A stretch of 64,000 bases of DNA from Dyadobacter endophyticus (GTDB lineage Bacteria > Bacteroidota > Bacteroidia > Cytophagales > Spirosomataceae), in contig NZ_BMIA01000005.1 in assembly GCF_014641595.1 (NCBI RefSeq), forward strand, positions 124,001 to 188,000. Reading direction: 5' to 3'. Of the stretch, positions 45,915-56,172 are shown piece after piece. The notes beneath the pieces are model-generated. The model made no database searches. It saw nothing but the letters and a program-made list of their open reading frames with translations, and was not told where the DNA came from. How positions within the stretch are numbered: the first letter of the stretch is position 1; every line of letters begins with the position of its first letter. The position numbers were made by a program, and so were the translations under genes.

Positions 45915-47772
45915 TGAAGTTCTGTGACTCAATCACCTTTTCTGTCGCGATCAACTCATTCTCATGAGGGAAGTTCGATTCAGGTGTTTGAGAATACGGG
46001 ATGTTCTGAGGGATGAAGTCCTCTTTGGCACCCGGTTTGCTGTAATCATATGACCAACGATATACCGCAGGAATTTCGCCTTCCCAGTTTCCGTGACCCG
46101 GAATAATAGGAGCAGTCCATTCGAGCGTGTTTGAACGCCATGGGTTTTGCGGAGCTTTTCTTCCCTTGAAAATGCTGTAAAAGAAGTTCCAGAGGAAAAT
46201 GAACTGTGCAAGGAACGTGAATATCGCCGCAACGGAGATAAACATGTTCATATCCATGAACTTATGCGTAAAGTCGTAGCTGGTGAACTGGTAGTAACGG
46301 CGAGGGAAGCCCGCGATACCTACGTAGTGCATTGGGATAAACACCAGGTAAATTCCGATGAATGTCATCCAGAAGTGAATCTGACCCAATGTGGTGTTCA
46401 TCATGCGGCCGAACATTTTAGGGAACCAGTGGTAAACCCCTGCGAACAGACCGAATGCCGATGCAGCCCCCATTACCAGGTGGAAGTGGGCAACTACGAA
46501 GTAGGTATCGTGCAATTGAATATCCAATGCGCTGTTACCCAGGATAATACCGGTAAGACCACCTGATACGAACAGAGAAACCAGACCGATCGAGAACAAC
46601 ATACCGGGGGTGAACACGATGTTACCTTTCCAGAGTGTTGTGATGTAGTTAAAACCTTTCACCGCAGAAGGTACCGCGATAATCAGCGTCAGGAACATGA
46701 AGACCGATCCCAGGAATGGGTTCATACCTGTTACGAACATGTGGTGTGCCCATACGATAAATGCAAGGAATGCAATACCCAGCATGGATGCGATCATCGC
46801 ACGGTAACCGAAGATCGGCTTGCGTGAGTTTGTTGCGATTACTTCGGATGTAATACCCAAAGCTGGCAAGAGTACGATATATACCTCAGGGTGACCAAGG
46901 AACCAGAACAAGTGCTGGAACAGGATCGGGCTACCACCCACGTTTGGCAGCGCTTCACCATTGATATAAATGTCGGAAAGATAGAAACTGGTACCGAAGT
47001 GACGGTCGAAGATCAGCAGCAATACAGATGAAAGCAATACCGGGAAAGAGATCAGACCCAATACCGCGGTGATCAGGAATGACCAGATCGTCAGAGGCAG
47101 ACGGTCGAAAGACATACCTCTAGTACGCAGGTTGATAACAGTAGTAATGTAGTTGATACCACCCAACAGCTGCGAAACGATAAAGAATGCCATACTAGCC
47201 AACCACAATGTCATACCCATGCCTGAGCCCGGGTGCGCTTGCGGCAACGCGCTCAATGGGGGGTAAATTACCCAGCCACCGGCAGCAGGTCCTTGTTGCA
47301 AGAACAAAGAAGCGAACATGATCACGCTGGCCAGGAAGAAGAACCAGTACGACAGCATGTTCATAAAACCTGACGCCATATCGCGCGCTCCGATTTGAAG
47401 TGGGATGAGGAAGTTACTGAAAGTACCACTCAAACCGGCCGTCAATACAAAGAATACCATGATGGTACCGTGCATTGTAACCAAGGCCAGGTAGAAGTTG
47501 GGATCCAGCTTTCCAGCGTCGCTGATCCATCCACCCAAAACAGGCTTCAACCAGGACAGGTTAGAATCGGGCAAACCGAGCTGAATACGGAAGATCACCG
47601 ACATGGTAATCCCGATAATAGCCCACAAAATACCCGTGATCAGATACTGCTTGGCAATTACCTTGTGATCTTCACAAAATATATATTTCTGCCAAAAGCT
47701 TTGTGCTTCGTGGTGGTGGTCATGCTCGTCTGCGTGGTGGTGAGCTGTTTCCAATCCTTCAATAGCTGACAT
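45889..47772 (-). CDS. ctaD: Cytochrome c oxidase subunit I
   Basis: 627 residues, about 12 to 13 helices. The HPEVYIVLLPALGI segment holds the cross-linked His-Tyr pair, WAHHMF the CuB histidines, and HDTYFVVAHFHLVMGA the heme ligands. The N-terminus is histidine-rich (ETAHHHADEHDHHHEA). It is the catalytic subunit reducing oxygen and pumping protons. The residue pattern fits an A-type aa3 oxidase. Confidence 0.97.
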   Translation of the reverse strand: MSAIEGLETAHHHADEHDHHHEAQSFWQKYIFCEDHKVIAKQYLITGILWAIIGITMSVIFRIQLGLPDSNLSWLKPVLGGWISDAGKLDPNFYLALVTMHGTIMVFFVLTAGLSGTFSNFLIPLQIGARDMASGFMNMLSYWFFFLASVIMFASLFLQQGPAAGGWVIYPPLSALPQAHPGSGMGMTLWLASMAFFIVSQLLGGINYITTVINLRTRGMSFDRLPLTIWSFLITAVLGLISFPVLLSSVLLLIFDRHFGTSFYLSDIYINGEALPNVGGSPILFQHLFWFLGHPEVYIVLLPALGITSEVIATNSRKPIFGYRAMIASMLGIAFLAFIVWAHHMFVTGMNPFLGSVFMFLTLIIAVPSAVKGFNYITTLWKGNIVFTPGMLFSIGLVSLFVSGGLTGIILGNSALDIQLHDTYFVVAHFHLVMGAASAFGLFAGVYHWFPKMFGRMMNTTLGQIHFWMTFIGIYLVFIPMHYVGIAGFPRRYYQFTSYDFTHKFMDMNMFISVAAIFTFLAQFIFLWNFFYSIFKGRKAPQNPWRSNTLEWTAPIIPGHGNWEGEIPAVYRWSYDYSKPGAKEDFIPQNIPYSQTPESNFPHENELIATEKVIESQNFNDQFKTHH

Positions 47773-47802
47773 ATACTTTTATTGTAATTTTAATTAATAG
47801 AA

Positions 47803-48912
47803 TTATCGTAGACTAGAACTTGCTCCGGCACCGCCAGCAGAGGTTGCTGAGCTGTCAGCCGCAGGAGTCGCTGCTTCGGCAGGCACATATTTCATGGCCT
47901 TTGCTTTCAGGTTCTCAGGAACTTTCGCAAGATACTCTGGGTAAGTCGACAGGAAAGTAGCCTGTTCTGAAACCCATTTCTTGTATGTAGCCTCATCGTC
48001 TACGATCAATCTCATTTTCATTGAAAAGTGACCTTGTCCACATACCTCCGTACAAGCAATCTCGTAGTCAAATTTCGGGTTACCGGTTTCGGCACGCATA
48101 TCAGCGGTTGTTTTGTCCGGTACGAACCAGAATTTGGTCGGCATACCTGGCACTGCATCCATTTTCACACGCATGTGAGGAATGAAAACGCTGTGCAACA
48201 CGTCGCGGGCACGGATTTTCAATAGCACCGGACGGCCTACCGGGATATGCATTTCAGAAGGGTTGGTAAAGTCATCGAACGAATTTTCATCCGACAAATC
48301 GATACCTACTTCGTTTTGTGCATCAATCAATTTATAATTGTAGTCACCTAGTTTGTTATTATCAACACCGCCATAACGCGCGATCCAGTTGAACTGCTTA
48401 CCGGTAATCTCAATCACCTCCGCATCGCGTGGAGCTTCCGCTGTGATATCCGACCACGCTTTCCAGCCTGTGAATACCAGCAATGCCATTACAATAGCAG
48501 GGATGATAGTCCAGACCAATTCAAGCTTGTGGTTTTCAGGATAGAATGTAGCTCGGTGTCCTTTTTTGTGTTGGTATTTCCAGGCGAAATAGAATACCAG
48601 GAAGTTTACCAGGATGAAAGGGATAGTCAGAATTCCCATCGAGAACCAGAACAGGTCGTCGGTTCTTCTACCGTGGATCGAAGATGCCTCAGGAAGGAAA
48701 AACTCACGTGCATGCAGGTATGACCAGGTGATGGAAACAGCGCCCCCAATCAGGATCACGATAAACATGGCACCGTTTACTTTATTACCAGACGTTTCAA
48801 CCTCCTCAGAACCGGTCTTGTCGATACTCTTCAAAACACCCTGCAACCTGGATATAACCACCCCGGTGAGGACAATAAATACAAGAGCAACTAATGCGAT
48901 AATAATATACAT
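47803..48912 (-). CDS. ctaC: Cytochrome c oxidase subunit II
   Basis: 369 residues with three helices (one extra at the N-terminus) and a periplasmic cupredoxin domain. The CuA ligands are in DVLHSVFIPHMRVK and CTEVCGQGHFSM. There is no CXXCH, so unlike caa3 oxidases it has no fused cytochrome c domain; electrons must come from the act-encoded cytochromes. The C-terminal tail is Ala/Ser-rich. Confidence 0.96.
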   Translation of the reverse strand: MYIIIALVALVFIVLTGVVISRLQGVLKSIDKTGSEEVETSGNKVNGAMFIVILIGGAVSITWSYLHAREFFLPEASSIHGRRTDDLFWFSMGILTIPFILVNFLVFYFAWKYQHKKGHRATFYPENHKLELVWTIIPAIVMALLVFTGWKAWSDITAEAPRDAEVIEITGKQFNWIARYGGVDNNKLGDYNYKLIDAQNEVGIDLSDENSFDDFTNPSEMHIPVGRPVLLKIRARDVLHSVFIPHMRVKMDAVPGMPTKFWFVPDKTTADMRAETGNPKFDYEIACTEVCGQGHFSMKMRLIVDDEATYKKWVSEQATFLSTYPEYLAKVPENLKAKAMKYVPAEAATPAADSSATSAGGAGASSSLR

Positions 48913-48933
48913 GATGATTTACTGGTTTTGCAA

Positions 48934-50310
48934 TTAGGCGATATCGTGATGCAGTGACTCCTCCAACATCGGGTGATTTCTCGGGATCAGATTTGCCTTG
49001 GTCAATTGATTTGCGATGGTATATGCAAACGCGCAAAGGAAGATCAGGAAGAAGCCCCACTCCAATGGACCGATCGAAGCTTCCGCACCGACTGTTCCAG
49101 GCATAATGTTGGTGTAGAAATCGAACCAGTGTCCGACGATTACACTCCAGCAAGCTACTTTCAGGATCGAATGCGTGAACTTCGCATCACGGGTCATCAG
49201 GATGAGGAACGGGAAGAAGAAGTTCAGGAACAATGTAATGAAGAAAGGCGCTTTGTAGAATCCACCGTGTCCACGGAAACGCTCGATGAAATAGATCGTT
49301 TCTTCCGGAAGGTTAGCGTAGTAGATCAGAAGGAATTGTGCGAACCAGACATATGTCCAGAAAATACTGAATGCAAATACAAATTTACCAAGGTCGCGCA
49401 AGTGGCTTGAATTAACCGCTCTCAGGTAACCTCTTTCGCGAAGCAATACGATGGTCAGGGTAATTACCGCCAGACCGGCAACGTGCCAGCTAGCCAAAGT
49501 ATACCAACCGAACATGGTGCTGAACCAGTGCGTGTCGATTGACATCACAAAATCCCAGGCAGAGGTAGACGAAGTAACACCGAATACCACAAGAAATGCA
49601 GTGCCAAGGCGGATTGATTTTTCATAGAACTCAGTTCCGCCGATCTCATCTTCTTGTAATGACAGGTTGCGAAGCTTTTTCCACATCAGGTACCAAACTA
49701 CGAAATAGATAACAAGACGTCCCACGAAGAAAGGCGTATTCAAATATCCCTGCTTACCGGCTATAATCTTGTCATACTCCGCGCCGCCTACTTCAAACAG
49801 CCCCTTGTGTGTCCAGTGAAACAAATCATGTCCACCCAAAAGGAAAGTAATCAGAAGCACTGCACCTGTAAAAGGAAGAAATGCGGGAAGCGCCTCAGGT
49901 ACTCTTTTGAATACCGCAGACCAACCGGCTTGCGCCAGGTAGTTATAAGAAAGGAAGAACATCCCCACAACGGACATCCCGGTAAAATATACACCATTTA
50001 CCCAAAGGTTGGCCCAAATGCGTGCCACCCAGCTCTTGGCATGGTGACCGCCCTCAGCCGCAGCGCCGTGTGCGTCTGCGCCATGTGTTGCAGCTGCCGC
50101 TCCGTGCTCAGCCGCCGCATGGCCTGCCGCCGCAGCATGTTCTGCTCCATGTGCAGCCACTTCATGACCACCACCGCCATTGGCTGCGAGGTATGCTCCT
50201 AATAGTACAAGAGCCAGTCCTACACCGCCACCAATGAGCAAACTTCTCTTAGCTCCCGATGTAAATTCAAACCGTTCTTCAATAGAAGGAATCGAATGTG
50301 CTGATGCCAT
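48934..50310 (-). CDS. actF: Alternative complex III subunit ActF (NrfD-like), with His/Ala-rich insert
   Basis: 458 residues, about ten helices, related to ActC and NrfD; it forms part of the membrane arm of the quinol oxidoreductase. Between the first helix (LLIGGGVGLALVLLGAYLAA) and the second lies a low-complexity segment at residues 45-92 made almost only of Ala, Gly and His with nine histidines. This is not needed for the fold and may bind metal. It precedes ctaC by 21 bp. Confidence 0.93.
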   Translation of the reverse strand: MASAHSIPSIEERFEFTSGAKRSLLIGGGVGLALVLLGAYLAANGGGGHEVAAHGAEHAAAAGHAAAEHGAAAATHGADAHGAAAEGGHHAKSWVARIWANLWVNGVYFTGMSVVGMFFLSYNYLAQAGWSAVFKRVPEALPAFLPFTGAVLLITFLLGGHDLFHWTHKGLFEVGGAEYDKIIAGKQGYLNTPFFVGRLVIYFVVWYLMWKKLRNLSLQEDEIGGTEFYEKSIRLGTAFLVVFGVTSSTSAWDFVMSIDTHWFSTMFGWYTLASWHVAGLAVITLTIVLLRERGYLRAVNSSHLRDLGKFVFAFSIFWTYVWFAQFLLIYYANLPEETIYFIERFRGHGGFYKAPFFITLFLNFFFPFLILMTRDAKFTHSILKVACWSVIVGHWFDFYTNIMPGTVGAEASIGPLEWGFFLIFLCAFAYTIANQLTKANLIPRNHPMLEESLHHDIA

Positions 50311-50344
50311 TATTTAAATTATTTCTCTGTTTTCAAAATTGTAC

Positions 50345-50953
50345 TTAAGCCCCTTTCTGCAATTTCTGTACGTAGTGTACGATCTTCCAGCGTTCTTCCG
50401 GATTGATCTGCGATCCGTGAGGCCACATGCGCGCTTTCCCGTGTGTGATCACGTGGAAAATATGTCCCTCATTCAGGTTCTTATAAGCGTCGCTTGCGTA
50501 GTTGGGAACACCTTTGTACATCGCTCCCACTTTTCCGTCACCGGCGCCGGTTGCACCGTGGCAGTGCTGGCAATATCTGTCGTACAATACCTTTCCTTCT
50601 GCCAAAGTCTTCTCGTTCAGAGGAACCGGGTTTTTAAGTACTCTTTCCGCAATCTCAATGCTATCGGCGGGAATGTTGTATACCATCAGATCCACAACGG
50701 CTGAATCAGAGTTACCGAATTGCGTATGATAGTTACGTCTTGCAACGGTACCAGCCACCGGCAGACGCATGGTTAATCCCTGCGGGTTGATGGGGTTGGC
50801 TTTTTCCTGCTTGTATGGTTCATAACCTACGGGCAGGTACATGTTTGGTGCATATTCCTTTCCGGGATTGTTAGGATCCTTTTTACAACCAGCGGCAGCA
50901 GTAAGCAATACGGCAGCAACCAATAGATATTTATATAAATCTTTAAATTTCAT
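50345..50953 (-). CDS. actE: Alternative complex III subunit ActE (monoheme cytochrome c lipoprotein)
   Basis: 202 residues from the ATG at 50953 (MKFKDLYKYLLVAAVLLTAA), preceded by GGAG. An upstream ATG at 50968 overlaps the actD stop. The lipobox TAAAGC gives a lipid-anchored Cys23. One CXXCH heme site (YCQHCHGATGAGDGKVG) with a distal Met region follows. It takes electrons from ActA and probably passes them to the oxidase. Confidence 0.94.
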   Translation of the reverse strand: MKFKDLYKYLLVAAVLLTAAAGCKKDPNNPGKEYAPNMYLPVGYEPYKQEKANPINPQGLTMRLPVAGTVARRNYHTQFGNSDSAVVDLMVYNIPADSIEIAERVLKNPVPLNEKTLAEGKVLYDRYCQHCHGATGAGDGKVGAMYKGVPNYASDAYKNLNEGHIFHVITHGKARMWPHGSQINPEERWKIVHYVQKLQKGA

Positions 50954-50967
50954 TGCTTTAAACTCCA

Positions 50968-51498
50968 TTAGAATTGCTTAATGTTGACTTCTTCTGCGCC
51001 GCTGTCTTTCAACGCTCTCGATATCTCCTCTTCGCTCATCGAGTTTCTGCTCACCTCGATCGCCATAATGAACTTGTTGTCTGTAGCCCGTACATCAAAC
51101 CTTGGATGGAAATGGGTACCGGGTCCAAGTCCATTTGAAATCAAGAAGGTAATCACCATACCGAATGCAGTAAAAAGTACTGTTCCTTCGAATGTAATGG
51201 GGATATAGTTAGGAATCGAGATAGGATCTTTACCACCGATGATCATCGGCCAGTCATATCCCATTGTCCAAATCATTAACGTCAGCACGCAGCAGCATCC
51301 TGTCACGCCAAACATAAAGGCAGCGATACCGATACGCGTTCTTGGGTGCCCCAGTGCTTCGTCCAACCCGTGGATAGGGAATGGAGAATATACTTCTTTA
51401 ATTTTCACACCGGCCTTTCTCAACTTGGGAACCGCGTGAAGAACAGTATCGTCATCGTCGTAAACTCCGACCAAATATTTACCAGATAATTCTGCCAT
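50968..51498 (-). CDS. actD: Alternative complex III subunit ActD (DUF3341)
   Basis: 176 residues with two membrane helices (IGIAAFMFGVTGCCCVLTLM and ITFEGTVLFTAFGMVITFLI) and soluble ends (KYLVGVYDDDDTVLHAVPKL and FIMAIEVSRNSMSEEEISRA). DUF3341 is the ActD family. It forms a structural subunit. Confidence 0.93.
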   Translation of the reverse strand: MAELSGKYLVGVYDDDDTVLHAVPKLRKAGVKIKEVYSPFPIHGLDEALGHPRTRIGIAAFMFGVTGCCCVLTLMIWTMGYDWPMIIGGKDPISIPNYIPITFEGTVLFTAFGMVITFLISNGLGPGTHFHPRFDVRATDNKFIMAIEVSRNSMSEEEISRALKDSGAEEVNIKQF

Positions 51499-51546
51499 AC
51501 TATTACTTAATTATAATCTCTATAATTCGCTTTTACGCAATGCTTT

Positions 51547-52980
51547 TTATTCCTGATCCTTATTGTAAGCGGGTTCGGCAGCTCCGCGCTGTCTTACTTT
51601 TGCAACTCCGGCGATCTTAGCAGGCAGCTGCGCAGAAGTTGAACGCAATACCGCTTTTACTTCCGCCATGTTTACTACCGGCAGGTATTTCGAGAACAGG
51701 AGGAACAATGTGAAGAACAAACCGAAGGAGAAAATGTAGTCCCCGATATCATATCTCGTTGGAGAGAACATCGCCCAGCTTGAAGGAATGTAGTCACGGT
51801 GCAGAGAGGTTACGATAATTACGAAACGCTCGAACCACATACCAATATTTACCACAACAGAAATGAAGAATGTAAACGTGATGCTGCGACGCAGTTTTCT
51901 TGACCAGAAAAGCTGCGGAGAGATTACGTTACAGGTCATCATCGCCCAGTATGCCCACCAGTAAGGGCCGGTCATACGGTTGAAGAACGCGTAGTATTCG
52001 TATTCAACCCCACCGTACCATGCGATAAAGAATTCGGTAATATAGGCCACACCTACTACCGAACCGGTCAGCGTGATTACCTTGTTCATCGTCTCGATGT
52101 GTTCGAGGGTGATGTAATCTTCAAGTTTATAAACTACACGCGTGATAAGCATCAGGTTTTGTACCATCGCAAATCCGGAGAAGATCGCACCCGCAACGAA
52201 GTACGGAGGGAAGATGGTCGTGTGCCATCCCGGAATCACCGAGGTAGCAAAGTCCATACTTACAATGGTGTGTACCGAAAGTACGAGTGGTGTAGAAAGA
52301 CCCGCAAGGATCAGAGAGATGTATTCGTAACGAGCCCAGGTTTTCGCTGAACCGTCCCAGCCCATTGCAAATGTGCCGTACATGAATTTCGAAACTTTGC
52401 TCGTAGCGCGGTCGCGGATGGTAGCAAGGTCGGGAATGAGACCGATGTACCAGAAAACCAGTGAAACCGAGAAGTAAGTACTGATCGCAAATACGTCCCA
52501 AACGAGCGGTGAGTTGAAGTTAACCCACAATGAACCGAACGCGTTTGGCAATGGAAGAGCCCAGTAAGCCATCCAGGGACGACCCATGTGCATCAAAATA
52601 AAAGAAGCAGCACAAATTACGGCGAAGATCGTCATCGCTTCCGCTGCACGGTTGATGGAAGTTCTCCATTTCTGGCGGAAGAGCAAGAGGATCGCGGAGA
52701 TCAGCGTTCCCGCGTGACCGATACCCACCCACCATACAAAGTTGGTGATGTCCCAGGCCCAACCTACTGTTTTATTCAAACCCCAAACTCCGAGGCCTTC
52801 CCACCAGGTCCAAGCAAGACACACAGATCCGTATGCCAGTACGATGAGCGAAAGGCCGAAAGCAATTTTCCATTCTTTCGTTGGAGCTGCCTCCACGTGC
52901 CGGCATATGTCTTCCGTTACGTCCGCGTACGTTTTCCCACCTTGAATCAGCGGTTCTCTTACAGGTGAAGTAACATGCAT
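51547..52980 (-). CDS. actC: Alternative complex III subunit ActC (NrfD-like quinol-binding subunit)
   Basis: 477 residues with about ten helices of the NrfD/PsrC family, and the long C-terminal tail usual for ActC. It holds the menaquinol site together with the iron-sulfur subunit ActB. Family-typical segments: GHAGTLISAILLLFRQKWRT, HMGRPWMAYWALPLPN and SVHTIVSMDFATSVIPGWHT. Confidence 0.95.
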   Translation of the reverse strand: MHVTSPVREPLIQGGKTYADVTEDICRHVEAAPTKEWKIAFGLSLIVLAYGSVCLAWTWWEGLGVWGLNKTVGWAWDITNFVWWVGIGHAGTLISAILLLFRQKWRTSINRAAEAMTIFAVICAASFILMHMGRPWMAYWALPLPNAFGSLWVNFNSPLVWDVFAISTYFSVSLVFWYIGLIPDLATIRDRATSKVSKFMYGTFAMGWDGSAKTWARYEYISLILAGLSTPLVLSVHTIVSMDFATSVIPGWHTTIFPPYFVAGAIFSGFAMVQNLMLITRVVYKLEDYITLEHIETMNKVITLTGSVVGVAYITEFFIAWYGGVEYEYYAFFNRMTGPYWWAYWAMMTCNVISPQLFWSRKLRRSITFTFFISVVVNIGMWFERFVIIVTSLHRDYIPSSWAMFSPTRYDIGDYIFSFGLFFTLFLLFSKYLPVVNMAEVKAVLRSTSAQLPAKIAGVAKVRQRGAAEPAYNKDQE

Positions 52981-53031
52981 ACTACTATTTATTTATAATG
53001 ATTGGATCGTCAATAATTCTAAACTCTGATA

Positions 53032-56000
53032 TTAAGCGTGCTCTTTCTCAACCTTCTCTGCTTTGGCGGCAGCATCCTTGTTCCGGATTTTGGTGAGGTA
53101 AGAAATCTGCGGACGAACGTTGATTTCTTCCAGCATGTGAAATGCACGTCCTTCTCTTTCGACTTCAAGCAGTTTCGAAATTCTGCTTTCCGGATCGTTC
53201 ATATCGCCAAAAGTAATCGCGTCTGTCGGGCATGAAGATGCACAAGCCACATTTACTTCACCGTCAACAATGCGTCTTCTTTCCTTCTTCGCAGTCAGTT
53301 TTGCTTCCTGGATTCTGTGAACGCACATCGAGCATTTCTCGATAACCCCTCTTGAACGTACTGTTACATCAGGGTTAATGACCATTTTACCAAGGTCATT
53401 GTTGAATGCATAATCGAAGTTGTCGTTATCAAAATATTTGAACCAGTTGAAGCGACGTACTTTATAAGGGCAGTTGTTTGCACAATACCTTGTACCTACG
53501 CAACGGTTATAAGCCATTTGGTTCAAGCCTTCCGAGCTATGGGTCGTTGCCAATACAGGACATACCGTTTCGCAAGGAGCATTGTTACAGTGCTGGCAAA
53601 GCATTGGCTGGAACGTTACCTCAGGGTTTTCAGAAGCAATTTCCAATCCACGCAAATCTTCTACATCTGCATCGCTGCTGTAATAGCGGTCGATACGCAG
53701 CCAGTGCATTTCACGGGCATTGATGATTTCCTGACGACCTACAACTGGGATATTGTTCTCGTTCTGGCAGCTGATCACGCAAGACCCGCAACCGAAGCAG
53801 GTGTTCAGGTCGATCACCATACCCCACGAGTGGTTCTTGTATTTGTGGCCGTTCCAGAGCGACAAGTCTGTTGCATCAACCTCGCCTTCGGAAGTCTGGA
53901 TTTTCGGAACAAAGCGTCCCGCCATCGGATCCTTCTGGAAGTGAGCCAATACTGTCTCTTGCAGAACCGACTTCCGGTTCATTACTGTGCTGTGCGTCTG
54001 AGTTTGAGCGATTTCGCGCGTCTCGCCTGTTTTCGAAACAGTTACCTCGCCTGGTGTGAAGTTCAGGAAGCCGTCGGTGAATGTGGCAAACGGGAATACG
54101 TTCTTACCAACACCATTGGCAGATTTACCCGCTTTCTCGCGTCCGAAACCAATTGCTACTGCTACTGTTCCTTGTGCAAGGCCAGGCTGAATGATCACCG
54201 GCAATTCAACCGATTTACCTTTCACATCTACTTTCACGACGTCACCCTGCGCAAGGCCGAGTTCGGTGGCAGTTTTTTGTGAAAGACCTGCGTGGTTATC
54301 CCAGCAAGCTTTTGTGATCGGATCGGGGTTTTCCTGCAACCATGGGTTGTTTGCAGCGAAGCCGGTACCTAAACCTACGTTTTCGAAGATCGCCAGTTCA
54401 AGTCCTGATGACGATGCTTTGTATCTCTTTGCAATCGCAGCGGCAGCGGTAGGAAGGTTTCCGGCGAATGTTGCGCCAGCACCCGTGGAGGCCGAAGCCA
54501 CATCCAACACACCGTCGTGGAGCGATTTAATCCAGAATTTCTCGAAGTCACCTCCTCCGGCTTGCGGATAGATGTTTTTTCTCCAATAGGCTTTTACATA
54601 TTCATGGTAGTCAGCCGAAGCTCCTGCCCATTTCAAAAGCGATGATTGCGCCTGACGAGTGCTGAAAATCAAGCTGATCGCCGGCTGCATCAAGCTATAT
54701 GATCCTGCAACGGGTTCTGCATCACCCCATGATTCGAGGTAGTGCGGTGCAGGAAGAATGTATTTCAAAAGTGAAGATGTTTCATCTGCACGGTCGTTGA
54801 ACGATACGCTCAATGAAACCTGTGGCAATGCGCCTGCCAGCTCAGCACCACGTGGGTGGTCGTAAACCGGGTTAGCACCCCACAAAATCAATGCAGAAAC
54901 TTTACCGCCTTTAACCTCGTCGATCAACTGGTTGGTAGCGATATCGTTACCCTGGCGATAGTTTACAGGTTTATCCAGATTGATAGTCGAACCGTAGCTT
55001 CCCAGCAGGCTGTTCAGCGCGTTCACTATTACTTGCACCGAAGGATCGTTGATGCCCGATACAACCAATGCCTGTCCTTTTGCCGCAACAAGTTCAGCTG
55101 CTGCTTTGTCCAGTTCAGGAATGCTCAATGCAGGCGTGGCAATAGAAGCGCCGCCCAGTTTCGCTGCTACTTTGTTGTAAAGTGCCGCTGCTACCAGACC
55201 GATCTGTGAAGGTTTTACCGCAGTACGGTAATCCGCATTGGCGCCAGTCAGTGAAAGCGTCGATTCGAACTGATACAGGCGGGACATTTCCTTTTTACCC
55301 TCTTTATCACTGCTTACACGACGTGTTTCGGCAAACTGTTTCGAGAATGTATCAGGGGCAAGCCATGTTCCCAGGAAGTCGCCGTCGATGCCTACGATTA
55401 CTTTCGCTTTGCTGAAATCGTAAGACGGGATAACCGCTTTGCCGAATGACAACTCATTACCTTTTACAATTGCGTAAGAGGAGTTGGCATCGTATACGAC
55501 ATGGGTTGTGGTTGGATATTTTGCAGTAAAATCTGCAATAACCGCCTTGGTCGACGGGCTCAATATCGTGGAAGTAAGGATACGGATGGCTCCGCCCTTT
55601 GCTGCGATCTGTCCAAGCTGATCAGCGATCTCCTTGTCGACAGTTTCCCAGCTTACTTTTGTGTCTTCTCCTTTTTTAGGGCCTTTCAGTTTTTCGTTAT
55701 CGTACAAGCCGAGCAACGAAGCGTGTGCCCGTGAGCTCACACCGTAAGATACTTTTGAAAGGGAATTGCTTTCTATTTTAATTGGCCGGCCCTCGCGGGT
55801 TTTGACCAGGATACTCGCGTAATCTCCACCTTCTGCGTAAGTGGATGCATACCAGTTAGATATAGTAGGAAATTCGCCTTCCGGCTTATTAACGTAAGGG
55901 ATGGCTTTCTTGACCGGTGCTTCGCAGGCAGCGAGGGATACAGCCGCCATTCCAAAGCCCAAAACTTTAAGGAAATCACGGCGATGGGTACCTACGCCAT

Positions 56001-56127
56001 CCACCAGGCTTTCATACTGACTTTCGGTCGGTGCGCTTGGGAACTCTGAACTTGCATCTTTTACAAACTTCTCATCATTCCTCAGCTCTTCAAGTCCCCG
56101 CCAGTATCTTTTATTAGTATTTTCCAT
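53032..56127 (-). CDS. actB: Alternative complex III subunit ActB (molybdopterin-like and iron-sulfur domains)
   Basis: 1031 residues from the ATG at 56127 (MENTNKRYWRGLEELRN); an ATG at 56139 is in frame. A Tat motif with a lipobox (HRRDFLKVLGFGMAAVSLAA followed by Cys) shows export and lipidation. The large molybdopterin-oxidoreductase-like domain has, in known ActB proteins, lost its cofactor. The C-terminal ferredoxin domain holds four clusters: CFGCGSCVISCQ, CQHCNNAPCETVCP, CVGTRYCANNCP, and CSMCVHR with CASSCPTDA. It passes electrons from quinol to the ActA hemes. Confidence 0.97.
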   Translation of the reverse strand: MENTNKRYWRGLEELRNDEKFVKDASSEFPSAPTESQYESLVDGVGTHRRDFLKVLGFGMAAVSLAACEAPVKKAIPYVNKPEGEFPTISNWYASTYAEGGDYASILVKTREGRPIKIESNSLSKVSYGVSSRAHASLLGLYDNEKLKGPKKGEDTKVSWETVDKEIADQLGQIAAKGGAIRILTSTILSPSTKAVIADFTAKYPTTTHVVYDANSSYAIVKGNELSFGKAVIPSYDFSKAKVIVGIDGDFLGTWLAPDTFSKQFAETRRVSSDKEGKKEMSRLYQFESTLSLTGANADYRTAVKPSQIGLVAAALYNKVAAKLGGASIATPALSIPELDKAAAELVAAKGQALVVSGINDPSVQVIVNALNSLLGSYGSTINLDKPVNYRQGNDIATNQLIDEVKGGKVSALILWGANPVYDHPRGAELAGALPQVSLSVSFNDRADETSSLLKYILPAPHYLESWGDAEPVAGSYSLMQPAISLIFSTRQAQSSLLKWAGASADYHEYVKAYWRKNIYPQAGGGDFEKFWIKSLHDGVLDVASASTGAGATFAGNLPTAAAAIAKRYKASSSGLELAIFENVGLGTGFAANNPWLQENPDPITKACWDNHAGLSQKTATELGLAQGDVVKVDVKGKSVELPVIIQPGLAQGTVAVAIGFGREKAGKSANGVGKNVFPFATFTDGFLNFTPGEVTVSKTGETREIAQTQTHSTVMNRKSVLQETVLAHFQKDPMAGRFVPKIQTSEGEVDATDLSLWNGHKYKNHSWGMVIDLNTCFGCGSCVISCQNENNIPVVGRQEIINAREMHWLRIDRYYSSDADVEDLRGLEIASENPEVTFQPMLCQHCNNAPCETVCPVLATTHSSEGLNQMAYNRCVGTRYCANNCPYKVRRFNWFKYFDNDNFDYAFNNDLGKMVINPDVTVRSRGVIEKCSMCVHRIQEAKLTAKKERRRIVDGEVNVACASSCPTDAITFGDMNDPESRISKLLEVEREGRAFHMLEEINVRPQISYLTKIRNKDAAAKAEKVEKEHA

Positions 56128-56172
56128 AAAACTATTCAATACAATGAGTTGTATCCGGTATTAATTTCTTGA

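Noticed and set aside
49998-50237. Histidine-rich plus- and minus-frame peptides opposite or out of frame with ActF
   Set aside because: They are products of the GC-rich His/Ala codon repeats of ActF read in other frames.
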